A stretch of DNA of 64,000 nucleotides from Paractinoplanes rishiriensis (GTDB taxonomy: Bacteria; Actinomycetota; Actinomycetes; Mycobacteriales; Micromonosporaceae): positions 1 through 64,000 of the forward strand of contig NZ_BOMV01000097.1 in the NCBI RefSeq assembly GCF_016862375.1. The letters are read 5' to 3'. A model generated the notes under the pieces. The model was given only the letters and a program-made list of their open reading frames with translations. It was not told the DNA's origin and ran no database searches. Of this stretch, positions 1-7,372 are shown in pieces (the first letter of the stretch is position 1; each line of letters starts with the position of its first letter). A program made the translations under genes and the position numbers.

Positions 1-305
1 CCGGCCACCGAGATGTCACCGGGGACCGACAACCCGGCGTTCGGCATCTCGGCAAGCCGCGCCTGGTCGGTCTCCCGGTGCTCGATGTGGGCGATGCGGC
101 GGTGGCCCAGCGCGGCCAGGTGCGCCACCACGAGCCCGGCACCGGCGAAATCGTCGTCGGTGACGGTGTCGTAGCCGAGCGCCGGACCGTGCCGGCCGAT
201 GACCACGGTGGGCACGGTGTCCGCGACGGCCCGCAGGCGGGCGCGGGACGAGACCGGGGCGATCAGCACCACGCCGTCCAGGCTCCGATCGATCATCGCG
301 TCCGA
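1..305 (-). pseudogene. LacI-family regulator, ligand-binding domain fragment
   Basis: The minus strand reads as the effector-binding half of a LacI/GalR regulator: a DAMIDRSLDGVVLIAP stretch, then VVIGRHGPALGYDTV, then LAALGHRRIAHIEHRET and GLSVPGDISVAG, the usual order in this family. The DNA-binding N-terminus is missing, because the sequence upstream of about position 305 switches in another frame to an unrelated sugar-binding-protein fragment. The C-terminus runs off the left edge of the window. Family assignment is from motif recognition. Loss of the 5' end is seen directly. The gene is almost certainly non-functional unless the junction is an assembly error. Confidence 0.72.
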
Positions 306-476
306 GCATGTCCTGCTGCACCTTGGCGTTCGGCCAAAGCTGATCCATGAAGGGCACGGTGCGGCCGCGATTGATATAGGCGGCCAGGTCGGCCAGCGCG
401 GGGTCGATCGTGGCGCCGGTATCGGGCAGAGCCGGCAGGCTGCCTTGCTTCTGGTTGAAAACAGACTCACCAACGT
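306..476 (-). pseudogene. Sugar ABC transporter binding protein, C-terminal fragment
   Basis: About 55 codons on the minus strand read FNQKQGSLPALPDTG, then DLAAYINRGRTVPFMDQLWP and NAKVQQDML. This is the conserved C-terminal region of family 1 extracellular sugar-binding lipoproteins, where the PFMDQLWPNAKVQ element is highly recognisable. No start codon, signal peptide or upstream domain is present: upstream the sequence changes to a WD40 gene on the other strand, and downstream it runs into a LacI fragment in a different frame near position 305. I read it as a relic left by deletion or recombination of a former sugar-uptake locus. Confidence 0.68.
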
Positions 477-1313
477 GGCGGCGGTCTTCGACGGACCGGC
501 CGGTTCGCTGCGGGCCGCCGCCGGTGGACGTGACGGGAAGCTTCGGCTGCGGGAGGTGCGGACCGGAGCGGCGGTCGGCGGGCCGCTGCCGGTGGCGGAC
601 TGGCAGGCGGACGCGTGGCGCTGAGCCCAGACGGAGCCGTACTGGCGACGGGGTTGGGTGACGGAACCGTGCAGCTGTCGGACCTGCGCACCGGGCGGTC
701 GATCGGTGGTCCGGTGCGCGGCGACAGCGGTCAGCAGCCGGAGATGGCGTTCAGCCCGGACGGCGCGCGGCTGGCGACCGGCGGGGCCGACGGCACCGTA
801 CGCCTGTGGGATTCGCGTACCGGTCAATTGCTCCTGGGACCGCTGAAGGGGAACGAGTATTCCGTTGTAGACCTGCTGTTCAGCCCGGACGGGAAGCAGT
901 TGGCCGTCGTCAACGGCGGCAGCCGCGCCATCGCGTGGATGTGGGACGTGCACTCCGGCCGTCTGATCAGTGGGCCGCTGAACTCGCCCGAGGGGATGGT
1001 CTCAGCGGTGGCCTTCGGTCCGGACGGTGCGCTGCTGGCCGCGATCGGCGGCATCAATCAGCCAGTACTGGTGTGGAACCCGCGGAACGGTGCCGCCGTC
1101 GCCGGACCGCTGGCCGTCTCCACGGTGACGACCGGGGCGTTCAGCCCGGACGGCCGAACCTTGGCCCTCAACGAGGACGGCGTCGTCCGGTTGTGGGACC
1201 TCTGGCCGTTCCGGAACCCGCTGACTCACCTGTGCCAGCGTGTCGGCAGCATCAGCGCGGAGACGTGGCGCGACATGGTCCCCGGCGAGCCCGTACCGGA
1301 CCCGTGTCGGTGA
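463..1313 (+). pseudogene. WD40-repeat protein, 5'-truncated and frameshifted
   Basis: The plus strand encodes a run of WD40 blades, recognisable by repeated FSPDG-x-LATG-x-DGTVRLWD elements (LSPDGAVLATG, FSPDGARLATG, FSPDGKQLAV, FGPDGALLAA, FSPDGRTLAL). It ends with ETWRDMVPGEPVPDPC, a tail common at the end of actinobacterial nSTAND/WD40 proteins. An upstream blade (GKLRLREVRTGAAVGGPL) lies in another frame and stops at 622-624. The two frames join around 610-615, where one base appears to be missing before VALSPDG. No N-terminal NTPase or protease domain is present. Both the frame change and the 5' truncation argue for a decayed gene. The 615-1313 part could still be translated from GTG at 615. 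Confidence 0.7.
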
Positions 1314-1326
1314 CCCGGCGGGTCGG

Positions 1327-1797
1327 TCAGCGGGCGACGGCCGGACGGACGGTGGTGGTCCTGGAAACCGGGGACCGGCCGCGGCGGGTGAAGCCCCGCG
1401 CGGCGGGCACGCGGGTTTCGTCGCGCGGGGTGGCGTCCGATCTGGTGCGGTTGACGGTGCGGCGCAGGCTCGGGTGCCGGGTCTCCCACGCCTCGCGCAC
1501 CCGGGAGGGCAGGTGCAGGTCGCGCCAGACCCGGCGCAGCGTGGCCGGGTTGATCAGGTCCTCGACCTCGCCGCAGCCGGCCGCCTCGCACAGGACCTGC
1601 TGGTAGGCGTGCCGCAGCTGGGCCGGGTCCTCGAGGTCGTAGCGGCGGCGGCTGGCGTGACCGCAGCTCATGTGGTGCGGCACCTCGAGGACACCGAGGC
1701 TGCTGCCGTGCAGGTCTTCGATCCGGTCGGGAACGGCGGGGGTGCGGCGTGCGGCGCTGCGGTTCTTGCGGCCGTCACGGGTGGCGACGTACGACAT
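1327..1797 (-). CDS. Small conserved-looking hypothetical protein
   Basis: This 156-residue ORF starts with MSYVATRDGRKN. It has a basic N-terminus, a central part with HHMSCGHASRRRYDLEDP and LRHAYQQVLCEAAGCGEVED, and an Arg-rich, low-complexity C-terminus. The central segment, with its alternating charged and hydrophobic residues, looks like real protein. The last 40 or so residues are less convincing and may reflect read-through into non-conserved sequence. I recognise no domain, signal peptide or membrane segment. It stands alone between the WD40 pseudogene and a convergently oriented hydrolase. Function unknown. Confidence 0.5.
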   Translation of the reverse strand: MSYVATRDGRKNRSAARRTPAVPDRIEDLHGSSLGVLEVPHHMSCGHASRRRYDLEDPAQLRHAYQQVLCEAAGCGEVEDLINPATLRRVWRDLHLPSRVREAWETRHPSLRRTVNRTRSDATPRDETRVPAARGFTRRGRSPVSRTTTVRPAVAR

Positions 1798-1879
1798 GAC
1801 CTCAGGCTAGGGCCGCTCGAGGCCGCGGTCCTCCAACTCCCGGCCACCGGTGACGGCGGAGCAGGCTGTGGCCATTGGG

Positions 1880-3046
1880 TCAGGGAACGAATTTCACCTC
1901 CGGGAAGGCCGGGCTCGGACGTTCGAGCAGCCACTGCCGAAGGTGCCGCAAATGCAGATCAAAAAAGGCGAGGGGGTACGCCCGCTGGATGCGCACCGCC
2001 CGGGCCGGCGGTAGCGTGCCGATCCAGTCGGTGACCTGCTCGCCGCTCATCCCGTTGACTGCCGCGAGCTGCGGGATCAGCCACGGGTAGTCGCAGTACC
2101 CGATGTGGGTCGCGCCGGCGGTGTGCACCTGGAGCCGCCAGCCGTGCAGGAGCGGCCAGAACTCGCCGACGCCGGACTCGTCGGCGCCCGGGGTGAACGC
2201 CGCGGTCATCAGCATGAAGGGACGGTCGAGCTCGGCGGGGCGCGGGCCGGACAGCATCGGGCCGTCCAGGCTGAGCCCGGCGCGCACCCGCCGGTCGGTG
2301 TTCATCACCAGGGCGGTTGCGGTCGCGCCCTTGGAGAAGCCGAACATGCCGACGCGGTGCGGGTCGAGCGCGGCGCCGAGACCGGCCGGCAGCGGGCGGC
2401 CCTGAGCGTCGGGGTTGCGGCCGGCGGCGAGGTCCTCGATGCGGTCGAGGACGAACCGGATGTCGCGGGCGTGGTCCCAGGGCGTGACCGGAACGTCGTC
2501 GGCCGGGAGGCGGAGCCGGCCGTCGGGGAACTCGCCGAACGGGTCGTACGGGTGGTCCACGGTGACCACGACGTAGCCGTGGCTGACGAGTTCCTGGACC
2601 ACGACGGTGGCCTCGGACCGCTGATCGGCGGCGCCGTGCGAGAACACGACCACCGGCCGCCGGCCGGCCGGCCGCAGCACCGGGGCTCCCTGGTGGCCGG
2701 CGGTGCGGGGCGGCGCGACGTCGGCGTCGAGCCCGGCGGACTCGAACAGCGCGTGCATCGGTGCGGCGGGCATCCACGCCTTGACGGGATGGCGCCGGGC
2801 GTCCCGGGTGGCCGGATACCAGACGTCGGCCATCAGTTCGGGGTGGTGCCCGGGCCCGGCGACGGGATCGAGGCGGGAGGTGTCGATGAGGTGCAGCGGC
2901 ACGGTGCCGACGGGGTGTGGTCCGGTGGGCGGGGGCAGCATGAGCCGCTTGGGGGACGCCAGGCCGCGGCCGGCACCGAGCGGCACGGCGACGCCGGCGG
3001 CGAGCGCCGCGGTGAGCAGGTGCCGGCGGGTCAGAGAGGCGGTCAT
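1880..3046 (-). CDS. Secreted alpha/beta hydrolase, PAF-acetylhydrolase-like
   Basis: This 388-residue protein begins MTASLTRRHLLTAALAAG, a twin-arginine-style signal peptide followed by an Ala-rich core, so it is probably exported folded. The mature part is an alpha/beta hydrolase. VVVFSHGAADQRSEA (about 133-147) gives the oxyanion region, GMFGFSKGAT places the nucleophile Ser near residue 238, an Asp lies in SLDGPML, and the catalytic His is probably in ATHIGYC. The layout resembles platelet-activating-factor acetylhydrolase/dienelactone-hydrolase-like lipases. The start was chosen because GGAGG sits four bases upstream of this ATG; an upstream in-frame ATG lacks such a site. The substrate is unknown; an ester or lipid is likely. 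Confidence 0.8.
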   Translation of the reverse strand: MTASLTRRHLLTAALAAGVAVPLGAGRGLASPKRLMLPPPTGPHPVGTVPLHLIDTSRLDPVAGPGHHPELMADVWYPATRDARRHPVKAWMPAAPMHALFESAGLDADVAPPRTAGHQGAPVLRPAGRRPVVVFSHGAADQRSEATVVVQELVSHGYVVVTVDHPYDPFGEFPDGRLRLPADDVPVTPWDHARDIRFVLDRIEDLAAGRNPDAQGRPLPAGLGAALDPHRVGMFGFSKGATATALVMNTDRRVRAGLSLDGPMLSGPRPAELDRPFMLMTAAFTPGADESGVGEFWPLLHGWRLQVHTAGATHIGYCDYPWLIPQLAAVNGMSGEQVTDWIGTLPPARAVRIQRAYPLAFFDLHLRHLRQWLLERPSPAFPEVKFVP

Positions 3047-3134
3047 CGGTCCTCCGGGGTGTCGGTGGTCGTAGTGCCAATAGGTTTCCACAACAAACCT
3101 ATCGGCGCTAGTGCGAATCCACCGCCTTGCGGCC

Positions 3135-3202
3135 GCCCCAGCCGGGCCACCCCCAGCCGGGCCGCCCCCAGCCGGGCCGCCCCCAGCCGGGGTGGCCCGG
3201 CC
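3135..3202. repeat. 15-bp tandem repeats inside a 13-bp inverted repeat
   Basis: Four copies of a unit containing CAGCCGGGCC follow each other with spacing 15, 15 and 16 bases (the A of each CAG is at 3139, 3154, 3169, 3185). They are enclosed by the perfect inverted repeat GCCGGGCCACCCC (3140-3152) and GGGGTGGCCCGGC (3189-3201). The element lies between the 5' end of the hydrolase gene and the 3' end of the fasciclin gene, both on the minus strand. It could act as a GC-rich terminator for the fasciclin gene, although there is no U-tract. Confidence 0.6.
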
Positions 3203-3210
3203 GCGATGGG

Positions 3211-3864
3211 TCAGGGCAGGTCGATGGGGCGCAACACCCGGTCGATGCCGTGTGCGATCTGCCGGTTGCCGCGGTTGATGTCGAACCGGTTGATCCGCGG
3301 GTTGCGATCGCTGCGGTCGGCGTCGACGAGGGCGATCCGCTGGTGCCGGCTGTGCCCGTACACCTGGACCTTGATCTTGGATCCGGTGGCCGTGGTGAGC
3401 CTGGCGCCGCCGGCCTTGAGGGCTGCCCTGCGGGTGATCGTGTTGCCCGGGACGACGTGGTAGAGCAGGACGGACTCGACGGTGTCGATGCCGAGGCCGG
3501 CGACCGCGGTGAAGGCCTTCCGCTCGCCGGGCAGCCGCCTGGTGTGCTGGAGATCGGCGACCAGCCTGCGGAACGCCAGGTCGTCGGGGAGGAACGCGGT
3601 CAGTGCGGTCTTGCCGTCGGCGAGCACGGCAACCGGGCTGGACGGCTTGGCCGCGAGTACGGCTTGCACCGCGGCGGTCAGGATGTCGTAGTCACGGCCG
3701 TTGCGGTCGAAGCCACCGGTGTCCGCGGTCAGCACGGCGGCGAGCGACCTCGTCTTCAGCGGCTTCGGGCCGTGCGCGGCGGCCGGCGCGGCGGAGAGGG
3801 CGGAGGCGACGATGGCGGCGGTCGCGACGGCGGCGGCCCGCTTACCGAGTCGGGTGATCCTCAT
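3211..3864 (-). CDS. Secreted fasciclin-domain protein
   Basis: This 217-residue protein starts MRITRLGKRAAAVATAAIV with a typical Sec signal peptide ending near AAPAAAHG. The rest is one FAS1 (fasciclin) domain: YDILTAAVQAVLAA, then LTAFLPDDLAFRRLV (the H1-type motif), then VESVLLYHVVPGNTI (the YHVVPG signature), and a final INRFDINRGNRQIAHGIDRV matching the H2-type motif. FAS1 domains mediate extracellular adhesion or cell-surface interaction. The start follows GGAAGG nine bases upstream; a longer in-frame reading lacks a signal peptide at its N-terminus. It is a single gene between the short-chain dehydrogenase and the hydrolase. Confidence 0.87.
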   Translation of the reverse strand: MRITRLGKRAAAVATAAIVASALSAAPAAAHGPKPLKTRSLAAVLTADTGGFDRNGRDYDILTAAVQAVLAAKPSSPVAVLADGKTALTAFLPDDLAFRRLVADLQHTRRLPGERKAFTAVAGLGIDTVESVLLYHVVPGNTITRRAALKAGGARLTTATGSKIKVQVYGHSRHQRIALVDADRSDRNPRINRFDINRGNRQIAHGIDRVLRPIDLP

Positions 3865-3952
3865 CGTGGTGCGTCCTTCCGGATACAGGGTTGGTGGCTG
3901 CGGTGCCACCCGCCTGTACTTCGCCCGGCGCACGCCAGTTGGATGCGGGGAA

Positions 3953-4927
3953 TCAGCGTCGGCCGCGGTGCGCGGTCGCCGCGGTGGCGGCCGCGCTGCG
4001 AACGTTGCCCAGCCACTCGCCGAGCCGCCGGCGGGCCGGCCCGCGGCGGTATCCGCCGTGCACCGCGCCGGTGGGTGGCGGATCGAACAGCGAGCCAGGA
4101 CCGGGGGGCGCCGCGGCCGGCTGGGTCACGAGGGCTGCGCTCCACCGGGCGACCACCGTCTCGGTGGCGCGCGGGGCGATCCGGTGGGCGACCAGCGCCA
4201 GGTGCGAGACCACGCCGGTGGTCACCTGCCGGCGCGGGCGGCGGGCGCACGAGAGGACCGTGGCGGCCAGGCGTTCCGGTGCGTACGCGGGCGGGATCGC
4301 GCGGAGCCGGTGGCCCGAGTGGTTGGCGGCCCGCTCGAAGAACGGGGTGTCGACCGGGCCGGGTAGCAGGAGGCTGACGTGTATCCGGGGGTCGCGGGCG
4401 ACCGCCTGCTGAAGGTTCAGGGCCAGCCCCCGGATGGCGAACTTGCTCATCGAGTAGAGCGGGACCATCGGATTCGGGAACAGCGACAGCAACGACCCGA
4501 CCAGCACCAGAGTCCCGTGGCCCTGCGCCCGGAAGGTGGCCAACGCGGCGCGGGCGCACAGCGTGGTGCCGAGGACGTTCGTGTCCACCAGCCGGCGGAT
4601 CTCGTCGACCGGCTCCGAGCCCAGCGGCCCGGCGATGCCGACGGCCGCCGCCTCGACCCAGACGTCGATCCGCCCGAACCGCTGCACCGCCAGCCGGGCC
4701 AGCGCCTCGACCGCCGCCGGATCGGCGATGTCGGCCGGTGTGATCAGCACCTGCGCGCCTCGCTCCCGGCAGTCGTGTTCGACCTGCTCCAGCGCCTCCT
4801 TGCCGCGCGAGACCAGCACCAGCCGGGCCCCCTCGGCGGCGAAGGCCAGCGCCGTCGCGCGTCCGATCCCGCTCGACGCTCCCGTGATCAACACGACCGC
4901 GTCACCGAATGTCGTTCGCCTAGTCAT
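3953..4927 (-). CDS. Short-chain dehydrogenase/reductase
   Basis: This 324-residue classical SDR has the Rossmann cofactor motif TGASSGIG (15-22) and the catalytic triad Ser about 145 (LVGSLLS), Tyr 158 and Lys 162 (YSMSK). The family NNAG element is replaced by VEAAAVG around residue 92. A proline-rich C-terminal extension of roughly 80 residues follows the core (VTQPAAAPPGPG), which is long for a classical SDR. The start is awkward: GGAGG ends only two bases before this ATG, and a GTG directly upstream is the alternative. The gene is divergent from the AraC-family regulator at 4997 and may be its target. Substrate unknown. Confidence 0.82.
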   Translation of the reverse strand: MTRRTTFGDAVVLITGASSGIGRATALAFAAEGARLVLVSRGKEALEQVEHDCRERGAQVLITPADIADPAAVEALARLAVQRFGRIDVWVEAAAVGIAGPLGSEPVDEIRRLVDTNVLGTTLCARAALATFRAQGHGTLVLVGSLLSLFPNPMVPLYSMSKFAIRGLALNLQQAVARDPRIHVSLLLPGPVDTPFFERAANHSGHRLRAIPPAYAPERLAATVLSCARRPRRQVTTGVVSHLALVAHRIAPRATETVVARWSAALVTQPAAAPPGPGSLFDPPPTGAVHGGYRRGPARRRLGEWLGNVRSAAATAATAHRGRR

Positions 4928-4965
4928 CACCTCCGGCGTCTACCCACTGACGCGCCGGTCAGTCC

Positions 4966-4994
4966 CGGCCATCCTCCCGGTGGGAGGATGGCCG
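4966..4994 (+). promoter_or_regulatory. Perfect hairpin over the AraC-gene ribosome-binding site
   Basis: The arms CGGCCATCCTCCC (4966-4978) and GGGAGGATGGCCG (4982-4994) are perfect reverse complements separated by three bases. The right arm contains the Shine-Dalgarno GGGAGG and an upstream ATG, and the chosen start ATG lies three bases beyond it. As RNA it would bury the ribosome-binding site; as DNA it could be an operator shared by the divergent SDR and AraC genes. The structure is seen; the role is inferred. Confidence 0.6.
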
Positions 4995-4996
4995 CG

Positions 4997-5797
4997 ATGG
5001 AGTCTTACGTTGAGCGTCCGCCGCTGCCGGGGCTGGCCGGGATGGTGCGGACGGTCTGGATCCAGCGCACCGGTGATACGGCGTACCGCCAGCGGCACCT
5101 GCCCACCGGCGGAGTGGAGATCCACTTTCCGATCGGTGGCGATCCGCAGCTGCTCGGACCGCTGACCGGGCCGCGCGTCGAGGTGCTGCCGGCGCGTACC
5201 ACCATGGTGGGTGTGCGGTTCCGGCCGGGGGCCGCGCCGTGCCTGCCGACCGGGGCCGACGACCTGGTGGGTCAGCGGGTGGGCCTGGCGGAGCTGTGGG
5301 GGAGCGCGGTGGACCGCCTCGTCGAGGCGATCGCCCGAGCCGGTACGCCCGAGCGGGCGCTGACCGTGGTGCAGGCCCATCTGGTCCGGGAGTTGCGGGG
5401 TGCGGCGCGGGTGGATCCGCTGGTGGATGCGGCCGTGGCGGCGCTGATGCCCTGGCGCCCGGTCACCATCGACGACCTGGCCGCGCGTCTGGCGCTGTCG
5501 GTGAGCCAGCTGCGCCGCCGCTGCCTGCACGCGGTCGGGGTGAGCCCGAAGGTCCTGCAGCGTACGTTGCGGTTTCAGGGGTTTCTCGCGATGGCGCAGG
5601 CCGGCGCCGCGGCCGGCATCGCCGGGGCGGCGGCCGAGGTGGGGTACGCCGACCAGGCACACCTCGGCCGGGAATGTCTCCGGCTGACCGGCCGCACCCC
5701 GCGCCAGCTGCTCGGCGGCGACGTCGACCGGTGCGCCTGCGGGCATGACCACTCCGCCTCCTACCGGCCCTTCCTGGCGACCCGCCCGCGCGCCTGA
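4997..5797 (+). CDS. AraC-family transcriptional regulator
   Basis: This 266-residue protein has an N-terminal DUF6597-like sensing region (WIQRTGDTAYRQRHLPTGGV, then MVGVRFRPGAAPCL) and a C-terminal AraC helix-turn-helix pair (VTIDDLAARLALSVSQLRRR near 160-180, then AAEVGYADQAHLGRECLRLT near 215-235). It ends with a Cys/His cluster, CACGHDH, close to the C-terminus. The start at 4997 is nine bases after GGGAGG; the ATG at 4988 directly abuts that site. A perfect hairpin overlaps the site. The divergent SDR gene and the two downstream redox genes are the natural candidates for regulation. Confidence 0.85.
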   Translation: MESYVERPPLPGLAGMVRTVWIQRTGDTAYRQRHLPTGGVEIHFPIGGDPQLLGPLTGPRVEVLPARTTMVGVRFRPGAAPCLPTGADDLVGQRVGLAELWGSAVDRLVEAIARAGTPERALTVVQAHLVRELRGAARVDPLVDAAVAALMPWRPVTIDDLAARLALSVSQLRRRCLHAVGVSPKVLQRTLRFQGFLAMAQAGAAAGIAGAAAEVGYADQAHLGRECLRLTGRTPRQLLGGDVDRCACGHDHSASYRPFLATRPRA

Positions 5798-5852
5798 TCG
5801 TGCGCGATTTGTTCAAGCCCCGGCCGCCGGGACGCTCGTAGCTTCTTCCGGC

Positions 5853-6446
5853 ATGAGCAAGGTTTTCAGCGCCCTGAGTGTCTCGGTCGACGGCTACCTC
5901 ACCGGTCGCAACGCCGGCACCGGTCGGGGGCTCGGCGACGCGCCGATGCTGTTCGACTGGTACTTCGACGGCGACACGCCCAGCCAGGTGCTCGACGGGT
6001 TCCGGCTCAGCGCACCCAGCGCCGGCGTCTTCGACGCCCTGGCCGCTCGGATCGGTGCCAGCCTGGCCGGGCGTAACACGTACGACGACTCCGGCTGGTC
6101 GGCGGGCGGCACCCCGCACCCGGCGGCCCCGCTGGTGGTGCTCAGCCATCGCCCGCCGCCGGAGCGCCACGACCGGCAGATCTTCGTGAGCACCGGCATC
6201 CGGGACGCGATCGCCGCGGCTCGCGAGGTCGCCGGCGGCAAGGACGTCGCGCTGATGGGCGGCGGCGTGGTCACCGAGGCGCTCAAGGAGGGCCTGCTCG
6301 ACGAGGTGGTCCTGCATCAGGTGCCGATCCTGCTCGGCGGCGGCCGGCCGTTCTTCCAGGCGCTGCCGGCGCACGTACGGCTGCACCTGGTCGAAGCGGT
6401 GCCGGCCCCCGGCGTGACGCACCTGCACTACGAGGTGGCCCGATGA
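5853..6446 (+). CDS. Dihydrofolate-reductase-family protein (RibD C-terminal-like)
   Basis: This 197-residue protein starts MSKVFSALSVSVDGYLTG, the opening strand of the DHFR/RibD C-terminal fold, and continues with GASLAGRNTYDDSGWS, PLVVLSHRPPP and KDVALMGGGVVTEALKEGLL, the NADPH-binding GGG element. The end ILLGGGRPFFQALP is typical of the many actinobacterial dihydrofolate reductase family oxidoreductases. True DHFR activity is unlikely; an NADPH-dependent reductase of unknown substrate is the safer description. It lies 55 bases after the AraC regulator gene and overlaps the next gene by four bases, so the two reductases are translationally coupled. Confidence 0.83.
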   Translation: MSKVFSALSVSVDGYLTGRNAGTGRGLGDAPMLFDWYFDGDTPSQVLDGFRLSAPSAGVFDALAARIGASLAGRNTYDDSGWSAGGTPHPAAPLVVLSHRPPPERHDRQIFVSTGIRDAIAAAREVAGGKDVALMGGGVVTEALKEGLLDEVVLHQVPILLGGGRPFFQALPAHVRLHLVEAVPAPGVTHLHYEVAR

Positions 6447-7363
6447 TCCTGGTCACCGGCGGGCTCGGCATGATCGGCGCGCACACCGCACGGGCTCTGG
6501 CCGACCTCGGGCACGAGGTCGTCGTCACCGCGCACGACCGGACCGAGGTTCCGCCGTTCCTGGCCGGCCAGGTCACCGTGGAACGGCTCGACGTCACCGA
6601 CCGGAACGCGTTCCTGGCCCTGGCCGATCGCCACGACATCGGCGACATCGTCCACCTGGCCGGCGGCATTCCCGGTGCGGATCCGGTGTCCTTCCTCGGT
6701 GCCGAGCTGGCCGGCCTGCTCAACGCGCTGCACGCCGCCCGTGTCTGGCGAGTTCGCCGGTGCGCGGTGGCCAGCAGCCTCGGGGTCTACCTAGGCCGTA
6801 CCGAGATTCCCTGGCACGAGGATCTCGCCCTGCCCACCGCACGGCTGCCGCACCTGATCATCGCGTTCAAGAAGGCCGCCGAGCCGCTCGTCACGCACGG
6901 CCTCGACGGCAGCGGCGTCCAGCCGGTGGTGCTGCGGATCGGCAGCACGTGGGGCCCGTTGATGGACCCGGAAAGCCCGTTCAACCGCATTCCGCCGTAC
7001 CTCAGCGCCGTTCTTCGCGGTGAGCAGCCCGGTCCGCTGCACGCCGACGACGGCGGCGACCACTGCTACGCGCCCGACGCCGGCCGCGCGATCGCTCTGC
7101 TGATGAACGCGCCGAACCTGCGGCACGACACCTACAACGTGTCCAGCGGCCGGCCGTTCACCAACCGCGAGTTCGTCGGTGCGGTGCGGGCCGGCACGCC
7201 GGGGGTGCGGCTCGACCTGCGTCCTGGGCGGCGGGACGGGCCCGGCGACGACCCGTATCTCGACATCACCCGCCTCACCCAGGACACCGGCTTCGTGCCT
7301 GCCTTCGATATCGCTGCCGCGGTTGCCGACTACGTCGCCTGGCGAGCCGGCAACCTCCGCTGA
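6443..7363 (+). CDS. NAD-dependent epimerase/dehydratase (extended SDR)
   Basis: This 306-residue protein opens MILVTGGLGMIGAHTARALA, the TGGxGxIG nucleotide-binding motif of extended SDRs. It then has VHLAGGIPGADP, the ASSLGVY strand with the active-site Ser, and later DAGRAIALLMNAP and YNVSSGRPFTNREF. The usual YxxxK is not obvious: LIIAFKKAAEPLV occupies that place, with Phe-Lys-Lys where Tyr-xxx-Lys would be expected, so catalysis may be altered. The start ATG overlaps the stop of the preceding reductase as ATGA. It converges with the GH6 gene with only nine bases between stops. Substrate unknown; sugar-nucleotide or small-carbonyl chemistry is possible. Confidence 0.8.
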   Translation: MILVTGGLGMIGAHTARALADLGHEVVVTAHDRTEVPPFLAGQVTVERLDVTDRNAFLALADRHDIGDIVHLAGGIPGADPVSFLGAELAGLLNALHAARVWRVRRCAVASSLGVYLGRTEIPWHEDLALPTARLPHLIIAFKKAAEPLVTHGLDGSGVQPVVLRIGSTWGPLMDPESPFNRIPPYLSAVLRGEQPGPLHADDGGDHCYAPDAGRAIALLMNAPNLRHDTYNVSSGRPFTNREFVGAVRAGTPGVRLDLRPGRRDGPGDDPYLDITRLTQDTGFVPAFDIAAAVADYVAWRAGNLR

Positions 7364-7372
7364 GGGTGCGGA

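Noticed and set aside
1..615. Insertion sequence or prophage as the cause of the scar
   Set aside because: No transposase, integrase, terminal inverted repeats or target-site duplications could be seen.
2895..2930. Riboswitch or tRNA-like structure in gaps
   Set aside because: No cloverleaf, CCA-adjacent acceptor stem or known riboswitch core was found here or in other intergenic regions that I inspected.
3135..3202. CRISPR-like array
   Set aside because: Units are 15 bases in direct tandem without spacers, and no cas genes are nearby.
3127..4377. Open frame of 416 codons on the plus strand
   Set aside because: It is antisense to the fasciclin and SDR genes and starts within tandem repeats.
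4988..4996. ATG at 4988 as start of the AraC-family gene
   Set aside because: It directly abuts the GGGAGG site, leaving no spacing; ATG 4997 has nine bases.
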